Assembly: GCA_946623195.1 (NCBI GenBank)
Contig: CAMOQW010000008.1
Coordinates: forward strand, 1-37,903
Reading direction: 5' to 3'
Length of the DNA stretch: 37,903 nt
Source of the DNA: an uncultured Prevotella sp.
GTDB taxonomy: Bacteria > Bacteroidota > Bacteroidia > Bacteroidales > Bacteroidaceae
Shown: piece after piece, positions 1 through 8,735 of the stretch
Position numbering within the stretch: position 1 is the first letter of the stretch
Layout of the letters: each line of letters opens with the position of its first letter
Translations under genes and position numbers: made by a program
The notes under the pieces: model-generated
Database searches by the model: none
Told to the model about the DNA's origin: nothing
Seen by the model: the letters and a program-made list of their open reading frames with translations, nothing else

Positions 1-935
1 CCGCAGCTGCCGGCAAACACGCTCCAGTAGGCATAGCGGCGCACGTCGTAGTCCTGCCAGCGTCCCTCATTGGGGTCGTGCAGTCCGATGGGGATGTCTT
101 CGTAGGAGGGTTCCGCATCGAGTACGGGCTTGATGGGGTTGTACTTCCACGTGGAGTCCACATACATCCAGTTGTCCTCCTCGGTGTTATCGGGAATGGG
201 GTAGTCGGCATTGCCCATGCGCTGACCGTAGCGGCGGTGACCGCTCTGGAAGGTGTGGAAATCGAGCCACTTGGCCTTCGACCACCAGCGGGCCGACGTG
301 TAGCGGCCACGGGGATGATAAGTCATGAGGTGGTTCTTGTCGATGCTTTTGATGGTGGTTGCCAGGGTCTCCCAGACCTCGGGTTTGATGTCACCCTGGA
401 TGTCGCCGCCCATAAACCAGATGATGTTGGGCTTCGACTTGTAGCGCTGGGCCAGGAAGGTGCCGTACTTCTTGGCATCCTCCACCGAGAGTTTGCCGTC
501 CTTGACCAGTCCGCCCCAGATGCACACCATACCGATATAGATGCCATGCTGGGCAGCCATGTCAATGATATAGTCCATGTGGTCCCAGTAGCCGTAGATG
601 CCCTTGCGGTTGATGTCCTTGAAGTTCCAGCCGTCGATGTTCGACATCTGTCCGTAGGTATTGTAGGCTGGTACACCGTCGATGGTCTGCACCTGCACCA
701 CATTATATCCTGCCTTGGCCACGCTCTGCAGATACCACTCTGCCTCGGCCCTGTCGAGCCGCTCGGGCAACAGCCAACCCGTCTCGCCCAGCCAGAAGAA
801 AGGCTCACCGTTCTCAAACTGCAGATAACGCTGGTTATCCGAAACCCGTAACTTGCCGTTGTCCCACGGCTTCTGTCCTGCCTGTGCCGACACTGTCAGC
901 AGAGCAAGCATCAGTATTGTCATTAACTTCTTCAT
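1..935 (-). CDS. GH140-type (apiosidase-like) glycoside hydrolase, DUF4038 family, partial
   Basis: The C-terminal end is cut by the window edge; 311 residues are visible. A signal peptide (residues 1-18, ending VSAQA) suggests export to the periplasm or cell surface. The DUF4038 (beta/alpha)8 barrel follows, starting near [12 protein letters not shown] (residues 43-54). The two expected GH140 catalytic acids are visible: Asp178 in WFMGGD and Glu275 in LDAEPSYE. Known GH140 enzymes release apiose from rhamnogalacturonan II, so a plant-pectin substrate is likely; the exact sugar is inference. The ATG (935-933) overlaps the TGA of the upstream GH95 gene in an ATGA junction, so the two are translationally coupled and probably act on the same glycan. 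Confidence 0.85.
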   Translation of the reverse strand, partial: MKKLMTILMLALLTVSAQAGQKPWDNGKLRVSDNQRYLQFENGEPFFWLGETGWLLPERLDRAEAEWYLQSVAKAGYNVVQVQTIDGVPAYNTYGQMSNIDGWNFKDINRKGIYGYWDHMDYIIDMAAQHGIYIGMVCIWGGLVKDGKLSVEDAKKYGTFLAQRYKSKPNIIWFMGGDIQGDIKPEVWETLATTIKSIDKNHLMTYHPRGRYTSARWWSKAKWLDFHTFQSGHRRYGQRMGNADYPIPDNTEEDNWMYVDSTWKYNPIKPVLDAEPSYEDIPIGLHDPNEGRWQDYDVRRYAYWSVFAGSC

Positions 936-3325
936 AGTCCCTGTATGGTATAGGTGCCCCCTGCCTTGGTCTGCAGGATGTACACATTCTGTTCCTTGGT
1001 TTTCTTCAGTCCCTTGCCCTTCAGCGGGGTGACGCTGCGCAACCGGCACTGGCCTCCATGCTTGGCGTGCACCACGGTCTGCTTCAGCCGACCGTCATGC
1101 CAGTCGATGTCTATCTCGAAGCCGCCACGCGCCACCAGTCCTTTCACCGAACCGTCCTGCCATGCATGAGGCAGGGCGGGCAACAGATAGACGAAACCGT
1201 CGTAGCTCTGCATCAGCATCTCGGCAATGCCTGCCGTACAACCGAAATTGCCGTCAATCTGGAAGGGCGGATGGGCATCGAACAGGTTGGGATACGTTCC
1301 GCCACGCTGTTTCACGGTGCCGAAGATGAGGAAGGTGTCTGCCGTCAGCGTCAGCTGGTCTTTGATGAGCTTGTAGGCATGCTCGCCATCTAAGAGCCGT
1401 GCCCACGAGCACACCTTCCACCCCATGCTCCAGCCCGTCGACACATCGCCTCTGGCTTCCAGCGACTTACGGGCCGCCTGCCATAAGGCCGGTGTGCGGT
1501 AAGGAGATATCTGATTGGAGGGGTAAAGTCCGTAGAGGTGTGAGAAGTGGCGGTGGTCATCGTTAGGGTCGTCCAGGTCGTCGAGCCATTCCTGCAACTG
1601 TCCCCAGTGACCTGTCTGCATGGGTGGCAACTGCGGCAGCTGCTCGGCAATGGTGGCCAGCAACGGGTCGTTGCTGCCCAGTAGCTTGGCAGCCGCCAGC
1701 ACGTTGGTATATAGTTCGGTGACCATCTGGTTGTCCATCGTAACCCCGGCATCCAATGCCGTGGGGCGACCTTTGCCGCCATGCTCCGGCGACTCGCCGG
1801 GACATACCACCAGCCAGCCCTTCGTGGGGTGCTTCTGCAAGGTCTGTGTGTAGAAGCGGGCAGCATCGAGCATGATGGGGAAATACTGACGCAGGAAAGC
1901 CTCGTCACACGTATAGAGGTAGTGCTCCCACAGGTGTCGACAGAGCCAGGCGCCACCCATCGGCCACAAGCCCGTCTGGGCCTTGTCAACGGGCCCTGTA
2001 ATGCGCCACTGGTCGGTATTGTGATGCAACACCCACCCCTGGGATCCATACATGTCGCGAGCCGTCTGGCGCCCCTGCTGGCTGACTTCGCGGATCAACT
2101 TGAACAGCGGTTCGTTCAGTTCCGTCAGGTTGCATACCTCGGCAGGCCAGTAGTTCATCTCCAGGTTGATGTTGACGGTGTATTTCGAGTCCCATGATGG
2201 CAGCATCTTCTCGTTCCATAGGCCCTGCAAGTTGGCAGGATTCATGTTGGTAGGCTGCGAACTGGCTATCAGCAGATAGCGCCCGAACTGGAAGTAGGTA
2301 GCTACGAGATGGTTGTCAACGGCACCGCCGTCTGCCTTTGAGAAGCGTTCTATGCGCTTGTCCGTCGGAACACCGGCATAGCGGTCGGGCCCCAAGTCTA
2401 ACTTCACGCGATCGTAATAGGCATGATATGCCTCCGCGTGCTGGCGCTTCAACTCATCATAGCCCAAAGCCATGCTGCCCTGCAACCGTTGCCGCGACTG
2501 TGCGGCCTCGTCGCCCGTAATATCCTTATAGCTCTTGACATTGGTGCCGATGGCCACATAGACCACAGCCTCGTCGGCACCCGTCACACTCACCTGTCCG
2601 TTGCTGCTGCTCACACGCCCGCCTCGGGTCTCCACGGCCAAGCGACCCATAAAGCGCACCTTGCCCTTCAGTCCCTCGTGCTTGGCCGACACTCCCAACA
2701 ATGTGGCCTGCTGACCTTCGCTATGCACCAACACGTTATCATGGGGAGACGTCAGATGGGCGGTAAACGACACCCTGCCCTTCTCGCTGGCCATCAAACG
2801 TACCGCTATCACCTCGTGGCCCCCCAAAGGGGCTATCACCTCGCGCTCATACTGGATGCCGTCTGCGGTATAGCGCGTCACACAGCAGGCATTGTCCAAG
2901 TCGAGCCAGCGCTCATAGTCTTGGTAGTCGGCATGACCCGGCATCGCAATATACAAGTCGCCGAAGGGCTGAAAAGGCATACCCATATTCTTGCCGGCAG
3001 CACCCGGCATCACCTGGTCGTTGGCCAGCTGCTGGGCATCTTTGTACTTTCCCTCGAAAATCAATTGGCGCACCTTGGGCAGTGCCTTTCTGGCCGCCGG
3101 GTTGACCACGTTGTTGGGCTGACCGGCCCACAGCGTCTCCTCGTTGAGCTGGATATGTTCCACGGCCGGCGTGCCAAACACCATACCTCCCATGACACCA
3201 TTACCCACGGGCAATGCCTGAGTCCACGTCTGTGCGGGGCGGTTATACCACAGCCTGTATTCCTGTGCCATTGCCAGTGCAATAGCCATCAGGCACAAAG
3301 CAGAGCAGATTAGTCTTTTCATCAT
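932..3325 (-). CDS. GH95 alpha-L-fucosidase / alpha-L-galactosidase
   Basis: A 797-residue secreted enzyme with a signal peptide (residues 1-20), close to the usual GH95 length. The N-terminal beta domain carries [14 protein letters not shown] and LNEETLWAG (residues 38-67), both typical of the family. The (alpha/alpha)6 catalytic region shows [10 protein letters not shown] (385-394), SPEHG (512-516) and QIDGNFG (689-695), which hold the family's catalytic Asn pair, acid Glu and Asp. GH95 members remove terminal alpha-L-fucose or, in some rhamnogalacturonan II systems, L-galactose; sequence alone does not decide. The gene starts 45 bases after the comEC stop and no clear -7 box is visible in that gap, so it may be read from the comEC promoter. 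Two adjacent ATGs open the frame. Confidence 0.92.
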   Translation of the reverse strand: MMKRLICSALCLMAIALAMAQEYRLWYNRPAQTWTQALPVGNGVMGGMVFGTPAVEHIQLNEETLWAGQPNNVVNPAARKALPKVRQLIFEGKYKDAQQLANDQVMPGAAGKNMGMPFQPFGDLYIAMPGHADYQDYERWLDLDNACCVTRYTADGIQYEREVIAPLGGHEVIAVRLMASEKGRVSFTAHLTSPHDNVLVHSEGQQATLLGVSAKHEGLKGKVRFMGRLAVETRGGRVSSSNGQVSVTGADEAVVYVAIGTNVKSYKDITGDEAAQSRQRLQGSMALGYDELKRQHAEAYHAYYDRVKLDLGPDRYAGVPTDKRIERFSKADGGAVDNHLVATYFQFGRYLLIASSQPTNMNPANLQGLWNEKMLPSWDSKYTVNINLEMNYWPAEVCNLTELNEPLFKLIREVSQQGRQTARDMYGSQGWVLHHNTDQWRITGPVDKAQTGLWPMGGAWLCRHLWEHYLYTCDEAFLRQYFPIMLDAARFYTQTLQKHPTKGWLVVCPGESPEHGGKGRPTALDAGVTMDNQMVTELYTNVLAAAKLLGSNDPLLATIAEQLPQLPPMQTGHWGQLQEWLDDLDDPNDDHRHFSHLYGLYPSNQISPYRTPALWQAARKSLEARGDVSTGWSMGWKVCSWARLLDGEHAYKLIKDQLTLTADTFLIFGTVKQRGGTYPNLFDAHPPFQIDGNFGCTAGIAEMLMQSYDGFVYLLPALPHAWQDGSVKGLVARGGFEIDIDWHDGRLKQTVVHAKHGGQCRLRSVTPLKGKGLKKTKEQNVYILQTKAGGTYTIQGL

Positions 3326-3370
3326 GATGTCTATTAGTATAGATAGGACGTACGGCCCGTCAAAATGTCA

Positions 3371-4534
3371 TCATGTGCGGGACAGGCGACTAGCAGCTAC
3401 ATAAAGACTCACCATAACCACATAGAGCAACAGCACCTGCAGCACCGTAGGATGCAGCGGTTCGACAGAAGCGCCCGGCAGACGGGCTATCGAGGACAAC
3501 AAGCTGCCTGACAGGGAAGCGACGGTCGTCAAGCCCGATGCCACCACAGTCGAACCGCTGACGAGCAAGACCAGACTGCCGATGAGTATCAGATAGGCCT
3601 CAGGAATCACTACGAAGTTGGCCAACAGGAAATATGTGGAGAACCGATGGAAATAGAAGGCGATGAGCGGGGCCACCCCTATCTGTGCTGCCACCGACAC
3701 TGCTATCGTACCCCATAGGACACGTATCAGGGTATGGTTCTGCAGAAACGGATCCGGCAACAGCCGGTAGAGCAAGGGGTAGAACAGCAGGATGCTCAGC
3801 ACAGCCAGGAACGACATCTGGAAACCGATGTCGAAGACAGCAGTAGGCGTTGCGACAAGCATCAGGATAGCGGTGAATGCCAACACATTGACACTCGCGT
3901 GGCGACGATAGCCTAGATTCATCAGCGCATAGACGGTCAGCATGATGGCAGAGCGTACGATGCTGGGCGACAGACCCGTTAGGAAGGCGAAAGCCCATAT
4001 CACCAGAATGGTGACTACCTGAGACACTAAGCGCCAACGGTCTCCCAAGGTCAGGAACGTGACGAGCCAATAGATGATGCCCAGGTGCAAACCGCTAAGC
4101 GCCAACACATGAGCGGCTCCCGTCTCGTTGTAGGCACGACGGATGTAGGGCGTCATAGCCGACTTGTCGCCTAACGACATGGCACTGATGATGGCATACG
4201 CCTCACCCTCCAGTCCGGCGTCGTGGTATTGCTGCGTCAGCTGACTGCGCAGTTGTAGCATGTTTTGGCGTGCATGGGTCAGTATCGCTGGCTCAGGCAG
4301 GCTCATGTCTTGACTCGACAAATGGAAACCAAACAGGGCTGTGCAAAGCCAGATGCCTACCGTCTGCCAACGGGACCAGCATGTCAACAGTGCCGTCACC
4401 GTCACAGCGGCAACTAGAGCGAGGAGACTATACCATTCATTTACTGCCCCCACTTCATGCCCTGCCACAATACCTGCGATAAGACTGGCAGCAAGGGGCA
4501 GCAGCGGGGCGTTGAGGGTCGTTCGGCGTTTCAT
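3371..4534 (-). CDS. comEC: ComEC/Rec2-type DNA uptake channel, short form
   Basis: A polytopic membrane protein of 387 residues holding the ComEC/Rec2 core, recognised by YNETGAAHVLALSGLHLGI in the middle, followed by many hydrophobic helices. In the full family this channel moves single-stranded DNA across the inner membrane. This copy ends after the membrane core: no C-terminal metallo-beta-lactamase-like domain and little of the N-terminal OB region are present, so it is shorter than the usual 600-750 residues. I chose the ATG at 4534 rather than the one at 4552, because the 4552 ATG lies between the -7 and -33 boxes of the promoter and so upstream of the expected transcription start. Function in natural transformation is inference. 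Confidence 0.85.
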   Translation of the reverse strand: MKRRTTLNAPLLPLAASLIAGIVAGHEVGAVNEWYSLLALVAAVTVTALLTCWSRWQTVGIWLCTALFGFHLSSQDMSLPEPAILTHARQNMLQLRSQLTQQYHDAGLEGEAYAIISAMSLGDKSAMTPYIRRAYNETGAAHVLALSGLHLGIIYWLVTFLTLGDRWRLVSQVVTILVIWAFAFLTGLSPSIVRSAIMLTVYALMNLGYRRHASVNVLAFTAILMLVATPTAVFDIGFQMSFLAVLSILLFYPLLYRLLPDPFLQNHTLIRVLWGTIAVSVAAQIGVAPLIAFYFHRFSTYFLLANFVVIPEAYLILIGSLVLLVSGSTVVASGLTTVASLSGSLLSSIARLPGASVEPLHPTVLQVLLLYVVMVSLYVAASRLSRT

Positions 4535-4539
4535 GCCTG

Positions 4540-4571
4540 CAAAGATAGTCATTTTCCATCAAACAACCAAA
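4540..4571 (-). promoter_or_regulatory. Bacteroidota-type promoter of comEC
   Basis: Read on the minus strand, TTTG (4571-4568), a 20-base spacer and TATCTTTG (4547-4540) match the phylum's -33/-7 consensus exactly. The G of the -7 box is only 6 bases from the A of the comEC ATG, so the transcript should be leaderless or nearly so. Confidence 0.75.
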
Positions 4572-4595
4572 CTACCACCGTTTTCATTCCACCCT

Positions 4596-4654
4596 GGGAA
4601 CAAAACGTTCCCTCCCTGGGAACAAAACATTCCCACATTGGGAACAATCTGTTC
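4596..4654. repeat. Three palindromic units at a 22-bp period
   Basis: GGGAAC begins at 4596, 4618 and 4640, an exact 22-bp spacing. Unit 1 is a perfect dyad (GGGAAC, AAAAC, GTTCCC). Unit 2 keeps GGGAA/TTCCC. Unit 3 keeps GAAC/GTTC and runs into the stop codon of the MG2 gene. The array lies between the MG2-plug stop and the comEC -33 box. Spacing of two helical turns suggests operator sites on one DNA face; a terminator role is the alternative, but no T-run follows on the minus strand. Confidence 0.75.
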
Positions 4655-6959
4655 ATTCTACTACTTCCTGGTGATGGATGATGGTGCCGTCATCGCTGAC
4701 ACCCTCCAGAGTGACGAGGTAGCGCTTCGAGATGTCGGAGGCGCAGAAACGGACTGTGGCATGGCCTCTGTCATCAGTGGACAGCTTGGGATTCCAGTAG
4801 AGCGTGGTACGATAGTCAGGGCGGTGGTTGCCTTTACCAGTATATTGCGGCGAATAGAACTGCATAACCGGCTCATAGCCCTGATGGCGCACAACGGTCA
4901 TGGAGAGGCGGTCCTTCGAGGTGGCCCGAGTAATTCCTGAGCCATCCTTGAGGAAGATGAAGAGCACAGCAGGCACTAAACCCTGGGTCGGGCGGACACC
5001 GAAGAACGAGTTGACGGGATTATTTTCAGGGAAATACTCAATAGAGCTGATGTCGGTAGGCGGTAGATTCATGATGTAATCCTGGTCATCCTCACGGAAA
5101 TTGTCTAAGAAGAACTCCACGGCGGCACCGCTATGCGTAGTGACGTAAGGATAGCCTCCGTAGAAGCCCGTCCTCAGCCCCAACTGAGCCAGCAACTGCG
5201 CCATGCTGGCAGCACGGTCAATGCGCGGGTCGCCGACAGGAAAGCCTCGCGGTGCCTGCAGAGCTCCGTAGTTGAGGCGTGGCTGTGGCTTTACGCCCTG
5301 CTTCACCACCTCGGGCAGGTTGACGGCAGGGTCATGGTTGAACAGATACTGCTTCTCGGCTTGTGCGGCAAAGACGGAGAGGTCGTCGGCTGTTCCGCAG
5401 GCATAAGTTGGAAGCTGGAGTTTGGGGAAGGTCTGCGGATCGATTTGCAGCTCCACGAGACCCGTCTTGCCACTACGACGTGTACCCTCAAGAGTAAACA
5501 CCGTGCCGTTGGGATTGTCAACTGCAACGCTGAACCGACTGCTGTCGCCCAGTTCGAAGACATGACGCTGGCCTGTCCGGCAGTTGACCATCAGCAGACG
5601 GGGATTCTTGAGATGGCTGCTCAGGGTACCTTTTATGCGGCCGGTAATCTGCTGTGAGGTCTGGAAGCCATAGTCAATGTGAGGATAGCGGGCACTGAGC
5701 ATGTCGCTAAGCCGATAGTCGTCAGGTCTACTGCTGAGACTTTCAGCAATACCATACTGCGTGGAATCGGGCTTCACCACGTCAGCATCGGTCACAGAGA
5801 GCGAGTATTTGCCGCAGAGGGGCGTACCGTCGGCACCGGTGACGTCGAAGTCTAACTGCATAGGGGCATTGCCGACTAAAGCCTTTCCACTGATGCGAAC
5901 TTGTGGCTTGCCTGCCTCTATGGTGGTTTGCCGCTCTGCCACAATGGCGCCTGTCTGCCTGTTCACCAGAGCCACGCTGACAATTCCCGGTCGCAGCGAA
6001 TGGCTGTCGATGCGGAGCACCTTGCCCGACGTGTAGTCCGTCACCAGCAGATTGCCACTGCCATAGATCACACAGGACATCGGCACGGCGGTGGTATCGC
6101 TCATCTGGATAAGCAGCTGCCCCTTTCGCTGGGCGAGTATCAGGGGCGATGCCGACGGGGCACATGCTTCGAGGCCTTCGGGCTTCGGCCTCAAAGCCCT
6201 CGATGCACATACATTGCCGGCAACGACCCTCAGGGGCTGATAGCAAAAACGCTCTGCAGGGAAGTTGCGCATCCATTGCGTGTAGGCCGCCAACGTATAG
6301 TTGCCGCCATGCAGGTGGCGTGGAAGCACGAGGGCACTGGCAAAAATGCCGTCGCTGTCGCACCTGACGATGATGCGCTGCACCAGCGTATCGGCTGCAT
6401 GGTCCTGCAATTCCACATAGACATAATGGGAGCGGCTGTTAGGGGTATGGGTGACGGCATCCGTCAGATGGGCGCGCAGCCACACCGTGTCGCCTGCTGC
6501 ATAGTAAGGCTTGTCAGTATGCAGGTATATCTGCTCCTGGGGTACGAGCATGTAATAGTCCAAGATGCGCTGCTGGATGTCGAGAGTATCGGTTTTTTCA
6601 TACAACGACTGGATGGAGCTGTCCAGCACCGCCTGCCACTCTTGCTCCTTGAGTTGCCGTTTGATGGCCGACAGTTCGGCCGACAGCTCCTGGTATTGTT
6701 GGGGGGTGAGTCGCCCTTGGTAGTTAAGGCATAGCTCGCGTAACACCACGGCGACAGCCTTGTCGGCGGTAGTCTGTAGCCCGCTGAATTTCTCCTTGAC
6801 GTGCAGCACCTTGGCACGCAGGTCTCCGTATGAAGTTGCCGACTGAACCGACATGCTGACATTGCCTAACATGGGAAAGTCACCATTAGAGCCTGATGAC
6901 TGTGCGTTTAAACGGATGCCACTCAGCATCAGTAGTATAAACAGGATGATACGTTTCAT
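4653..6959 (-). CDS. MG2 (macroglobulin) domain protein with TonB-plug-like C-terminal region
   Basis: A 768-residue exported protein with a signal peptide (residues 1-20, ending RLNAQ). Residues about 25-130 are helical. An MG2-type beta domain follows, recognised by the Bacteroidota signature QIYLHTDKPYYAAGDTVW near residues 143-160. Further beta-sandwich repeats continue to about 550. Near residues 605-670 the pattern FFLDN, then SSIEYF and LVPAVLFIFLKDG, resembles the plug domain of TonB-dependent receptors, but no beta-barrel follows. It is the last gene of the sigma/anti-sigma operon: its ATG overlaps the anti-sigma TGA (ATGA at 6959-6956). Such proteins are thought to act at the cell envelope; the substrate or partner is unknown. 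A palindromic insertion-like sequence lies inside it at 6165-6207. Confidence 0.8.
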   Translation of the reverse strand: MKRIILFILLMLSGIRLNAQSSGSNGDFPMLGNVSMSVQSATSYGDLRAKVLHVKEKFSGLQTTADKAVAVVLRELCLNYQGRLTPQQYQELSAELSAIKRQLKEQEWQAVLDSSIQSLYEKTDTLDIQQRILDYYMLVPQEQIYLHTDKPYYAAGDTVWLRAHLTDAVTHTPNSRSHYVYVELQDHAADTLVQRIIVRCDSDGIFASALVLPRHLHGGNYTLAAYTQWMRNFPAERFCYQPLRVVAGNVCASRALRPKPEGLEACAPSASPLILAQRKGQLLIQMSDTTAVPMSCVIYGSGNLLVTDYTSGKVLRIDSHSLRPGIVSVALVNRQTGAIVAERQTTIEAGKPQVRISGKALVGNAPMQLDFDVTGADGTPLCGKYSLSVTDADVVKPDSTQYGIAESLSSRPDDYRLSDMLSARYPHIDYGFQTSQQITGRIKGTLSSHLKNPRLLMVNCRTGQRHVFELGDSSRFSVAVDNPNGTVFTLEGTRRSGKTGLVELQIDPQTFPKLQLPTYACGTADDLSVFAAQAEKQYLFNHDPAVNLPEVVKQGVKPQPRLNYGALQAPRGFPVGDPRIDRAASMAQLLAQLGLRTGFYGGYPYVTTHSGAAVEFFLDNFREDDQDYIMNLPPTDISSIEYFPENNPVNSFFGVRPTQGLVPAVLFIFLKDGSGITRATSKDRLSMTVVRHQGYEPVMQFYSPQYTGKGNHRPDYRTTLYWNPKLSTDDRGHATVRFCASDISKRYLVTLEGVSDDGTIIHHQEVVE
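6165..6207. repeat. Palindromic element embedded in the MG2-plug coding region
   Basis: Outer arms 6165-6174 and 6198-6207 pair at 9 of 10 positions. An inner perfect stem GAGGCC (6171-6176) / GGCCTC (6187-6192) offers an alternative fold. It encodes a short Ala/Arg/Pro/Glu stretch between two beta domains, at about residues 251-265. Looks like a mobile palindromic unit tolerated in an interdomain linker. Confidence 0.55.
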
Positions 6960-7603
6960 GGCAGTTCCTCTGTCGTTTCGTTAGTAGTCATGGCTTCTAC
7001 GGTCTGGCTGTGCTTCACTATCTCACCTATCATAATGCGCTGCACCAACCGCTGCAAGCGGGCATCGGCGCGGATAATCTGCTCAGCTTTCTCCGTATAG
7101 GTGCTGTCCGAGACTTGTGCCAGTTCCTGTTCCAGTCGCTCAATGTAGATTTGCAGGCTGTCAGCGGTGTTGGCAACCTTGGCGGCAGGCGTTGTCGTCA
7201 TTCGCTTAGGAGCCATCTTCTTCGTCAATGCTGGGGCTACAGGTAGTGTCTTCGTACTGTGTGCCGCCATAGCATCGCGACCTACGTTCCTTGTATCACC
7301 AGCAGGAGCCGTCAGTGCTCCATGTTCCGCGATAGCATCGCGGCTTACGGCACTTTCATACCGAGACCAAAGCACCACGGCACCTGCCATCATCAGTGCT
7401 GCCACAACTGCCGCCACCGCCCAACGCATCATACGACGGGAACGCCGCTGGCGGACAATGCGGTCGTAGGTCTCTGTCTCATCCTCCAACAGCCACTGGT
7501 CAGCATTCGCCTCACTCCTCTGGCGCAACAACTGGGCAATCACGTGTTCCTCCTCGGGAGTAGTCTGCTCTTGTAACAGTTTGTCTATCAATTCTTGCTT
7601 CAT
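6956..7603 (-). CDS. Single-pass membrane anti-sigma-like protein
   Basis: A 215-residue protein with an N-terminal cytoplasmic part (LLQEQTTPEEEHVIAQLL, then WLLEDETETYDRIVRQRR), one membrane segment at about residues 61-80 (WAVAAVVAALMMAGAVVLW) and a periplasmic part with a coiled-coil-like stretch near residue 150. This layout, directly after an ECF sigma gene and joined to it by an ATGA overlap (7603-7600), indicates a regulator that holds the sigma factor at the membrane. No known anti-sigma motif (such as a zinc-binding HxxxCxxC) is visible, so the role is inferred from position and topology. The linker after the membrane segment contains two 21-residue imperfect repeats (SRDAIAEHG and GRDAMAAHS) encoded by a palindromic DNA repeat. 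Confidence 0.75.
   Translation of the reverse strand: MKQELIDKLLQEQTTPEEEHVIAQLLRQRSEANADQWLLEDETETYDRIVRQRRSRRMMRWAVAAVVAALMMAGAVVLWSRYESAVSRDAIAEHGALTAPAGDTRNVGRDAMAAHSTKTLPVAPALTKKMAPKRMTTTPAAKVANTADSLQIYIERLEQELAQVSDSTYTEKAEQIIRADARLQRLVQRIMIGEIVKHSQTVEAMTTNETTEELP
7263..7349. repeat. Two in-frame copies of a palindromic repeat in the anti-sigma gene
   Basis: Two copies of about 24 bases (7263-7286 and 7325-7349) share the core AGCATCGCG at a spacing of exactly 63 bases (21 codons). Copy 2 holds a perfect 7-bp stem CCGCGAT-AGC-ATCGCGG (7327-7343); copy 1 holds the same stem with one mismatch. Flanking bases are partly similar too, suggesting an old 63-bp tandem duplication. Confidence 0.65.
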
Positions 7604-8118
7604 CTTATATCTCCTTTCTGTTTTAACATCTCGTAGAGTCTTCGTCTGGCCGTACTCAACATGACACTGACGGACCTGGGGGCAATGCCTGTGACGGCAC
7701 TGATTTCCGGAATGTCCATCTCCAGCTCATGGCGCATACGGAACAGGCGTTGCTCGACGGGTGCCAGTCGGGCTATGGCCTGTTGCAGATGCTGTATGGC
7801 TTCGCTGGCCTCTAATTGCAGGTGAATATTATCGCTGGCTATAGGGTCTTGACGCATGTCGATGGTCGTGCGCACTTGCCGCTTGCGCCACTCGCTGACG
7901 CACAGGTTCTTAGCCATCCTGACCGCGAAGGCCTCAACACCAATCTGCATGTCGATGCGCTGACGGACAAGCCATAGGCGCATCAGCGTCTCCTGGGCGA
8001 TGTCCTCTGCCGAACTACTGTCTCCAAAAAACTGTCGCCCGACATCCAATAGGCGCGGGCGCAGTCGTTGTGCGATATGTTCAAAGTCGTGGATGGTCAT
8101 CTTACCCATCATACGCAT
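7600..8118 (-). CDS. ECF-type RNA polymerase sigma factor
   Basis: A 172-residue sigma-70 family protein of the extracytoplasmic function class. Region 2 is seen at about residues 14-85, with SAEDIAQETLMRLW as the core-binding helix and a basic stretch SEWRKRQV. Region 4 at about 110-160 shows LAPVEQRLFRMRHELEMDIP, then the helix-turn-helix IAPRSVSVMLSTARRRL that should contact the -35 type element. I took the first ATG after the preceding stop (8118); ATGs at 8112, 8109 and 8100 are possible. The longer open frame upstream only overlaps the TPR-like gene and has no sigma-like content. Its TGA overlaps the anti-sigma ATG. The likely targets are its own operon and perhaps the neighbouring hydrolases; this is inference. 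Confidence 0.9.
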   Translation of the reverse strand: MRMMGKMTIHDFEHIAQRLRPRLLDVGRQFFGDSSSAEDIAQETLMRLWLVRQRIDMQIGVEAFAVRMAKNLCVSEWRKRQVRTTIDMRQDPIASDNIHLQLEASEAIQHLQQAIARLAPVEQRLFRMRHELEMDIPEISAVTGIAPRSVSVMLSTARRRLYEMLKQKGDIR

Positions 8119-8132
8119 GAACGCAGCGAATG

Positions 8133-8678
8133 TTAAGTATTCTTCCTGTTCTTTTTTTCTTCTTTCTTGCGCTGCTTCTCTTCCTGCTTGCGTTGCTTCA
8201 TACGGGCCTTGAAGGCGGGATAGGCATCGGGCACCTTGGTATAGCCGCTCTTCATGGCCATCTTGAAGCCCCACTCGGCATTCTGATAGTCGCCCAGTAT
8301 CTCGAACGAGACTCCCATGAAGTAATAGAGGTCGGGGGTATGGAAACGCTTGGTGAGCGCACTGTCGCCATACACGATGGTATGGTAGTAGTCTTTCGCC
8401 TCGTAGGCATCGTATGCCTTTCCGCACAGTCGGCTGAAGTCTCTCACCCGGGCAATGGAGTCTTCATGGGTTTCATCGGTGACAATGGCTACATCGTTGA
8501 CATCGCGCATCCTTGACCAGTAGTAGCCGCTATGCCCACTGCCAAAGTTGGTGGGGTAGTGCAACAGTCCATAGCCTTTGTCCTGATCTGTACGCAGCGC
8601 GCGGTGGTAGTGTGTCTCTTGGGCTGTGGCCATGCCAGTCACGACCAGCAGCAGGAGGGTCGTCATGATTTTCTTCAT
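8133..8678 (-). CDS. Small exported TPR-like protein
   Basis: A 181-residue protein with a signal peptide (MKKIMTTLLLLVVTGMATAQ). A TPR-like helical pair is visible near residues 85-140 (AYDAYEAKDYYHTIVYGDSA, then LYYFMGVSFEILGDYQNAE). The C-terminal tail is very rich in Lys, Glu and Arg. I used the ATG at 8678, since a signal peptide begins there; an in-frame ATG 39 bases upstream only adds a polar leader. The stop lies 14 bases before the sigma gene start, so it is probably the first gene of the sigma/anti-sigma/MG2 operon and may be a periplasmic partner of the MG2 protein. No specific function can be assigned. Confidence 0.7.
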   Translation of the reverse strand: MKKIMTTLLLLVVTGMATAQETHYHRALRTDQDKGYGLLHYPTNFGSGHSGYYWSRMRDVNDVAIVTDETHEDSIARVRDFSRLCGKAYDAYEAKDYYHTIVYGDSALTKRFHTPDLYYFMGVSFEILGDYQNAEWGFKMAMKSGYTKVPDAYPAFKARMKQRKQEEKQRKKEEKKNRKNT

Positions 8679-8735
8679 AAGCAATAGCTGTTTGTTGTCA
8701 CCTACATATACGCACAAGTGGCCCGGATGTTAAGT

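Noticed and set aside
2423..3313. Open frame of 296 residues on the plus strand
   Set aside because: It lies opposite the GH95 gene, has no domain, and its His/Leu-rich translation is typical of an antisense shadow.
4596..4654. Triple repeat as a CRISPR array
   Set aside because: Units are 17 bases with 5-base gaps; no spacers of 30-40 bases and no cas genes.
5000..5200. TonB-dependent receptor (SusC-like) gene
   Set aside because: Only a plug-like stretch is present; about 100 residues follow, too few for a 22-strand barrel.
5901..6734. Open frame of 277 residues on the plus strand
   Set aside because: Antisense to the MG2-plug gene, which has a signal peptide and recognised domain; no family signal in the shadow.
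8119..8427. N-terminal extension of the ECF sigma factor
   Set aside because: It overlaps the TPR-like gene in another frame and encodes no sigma-like sequence.
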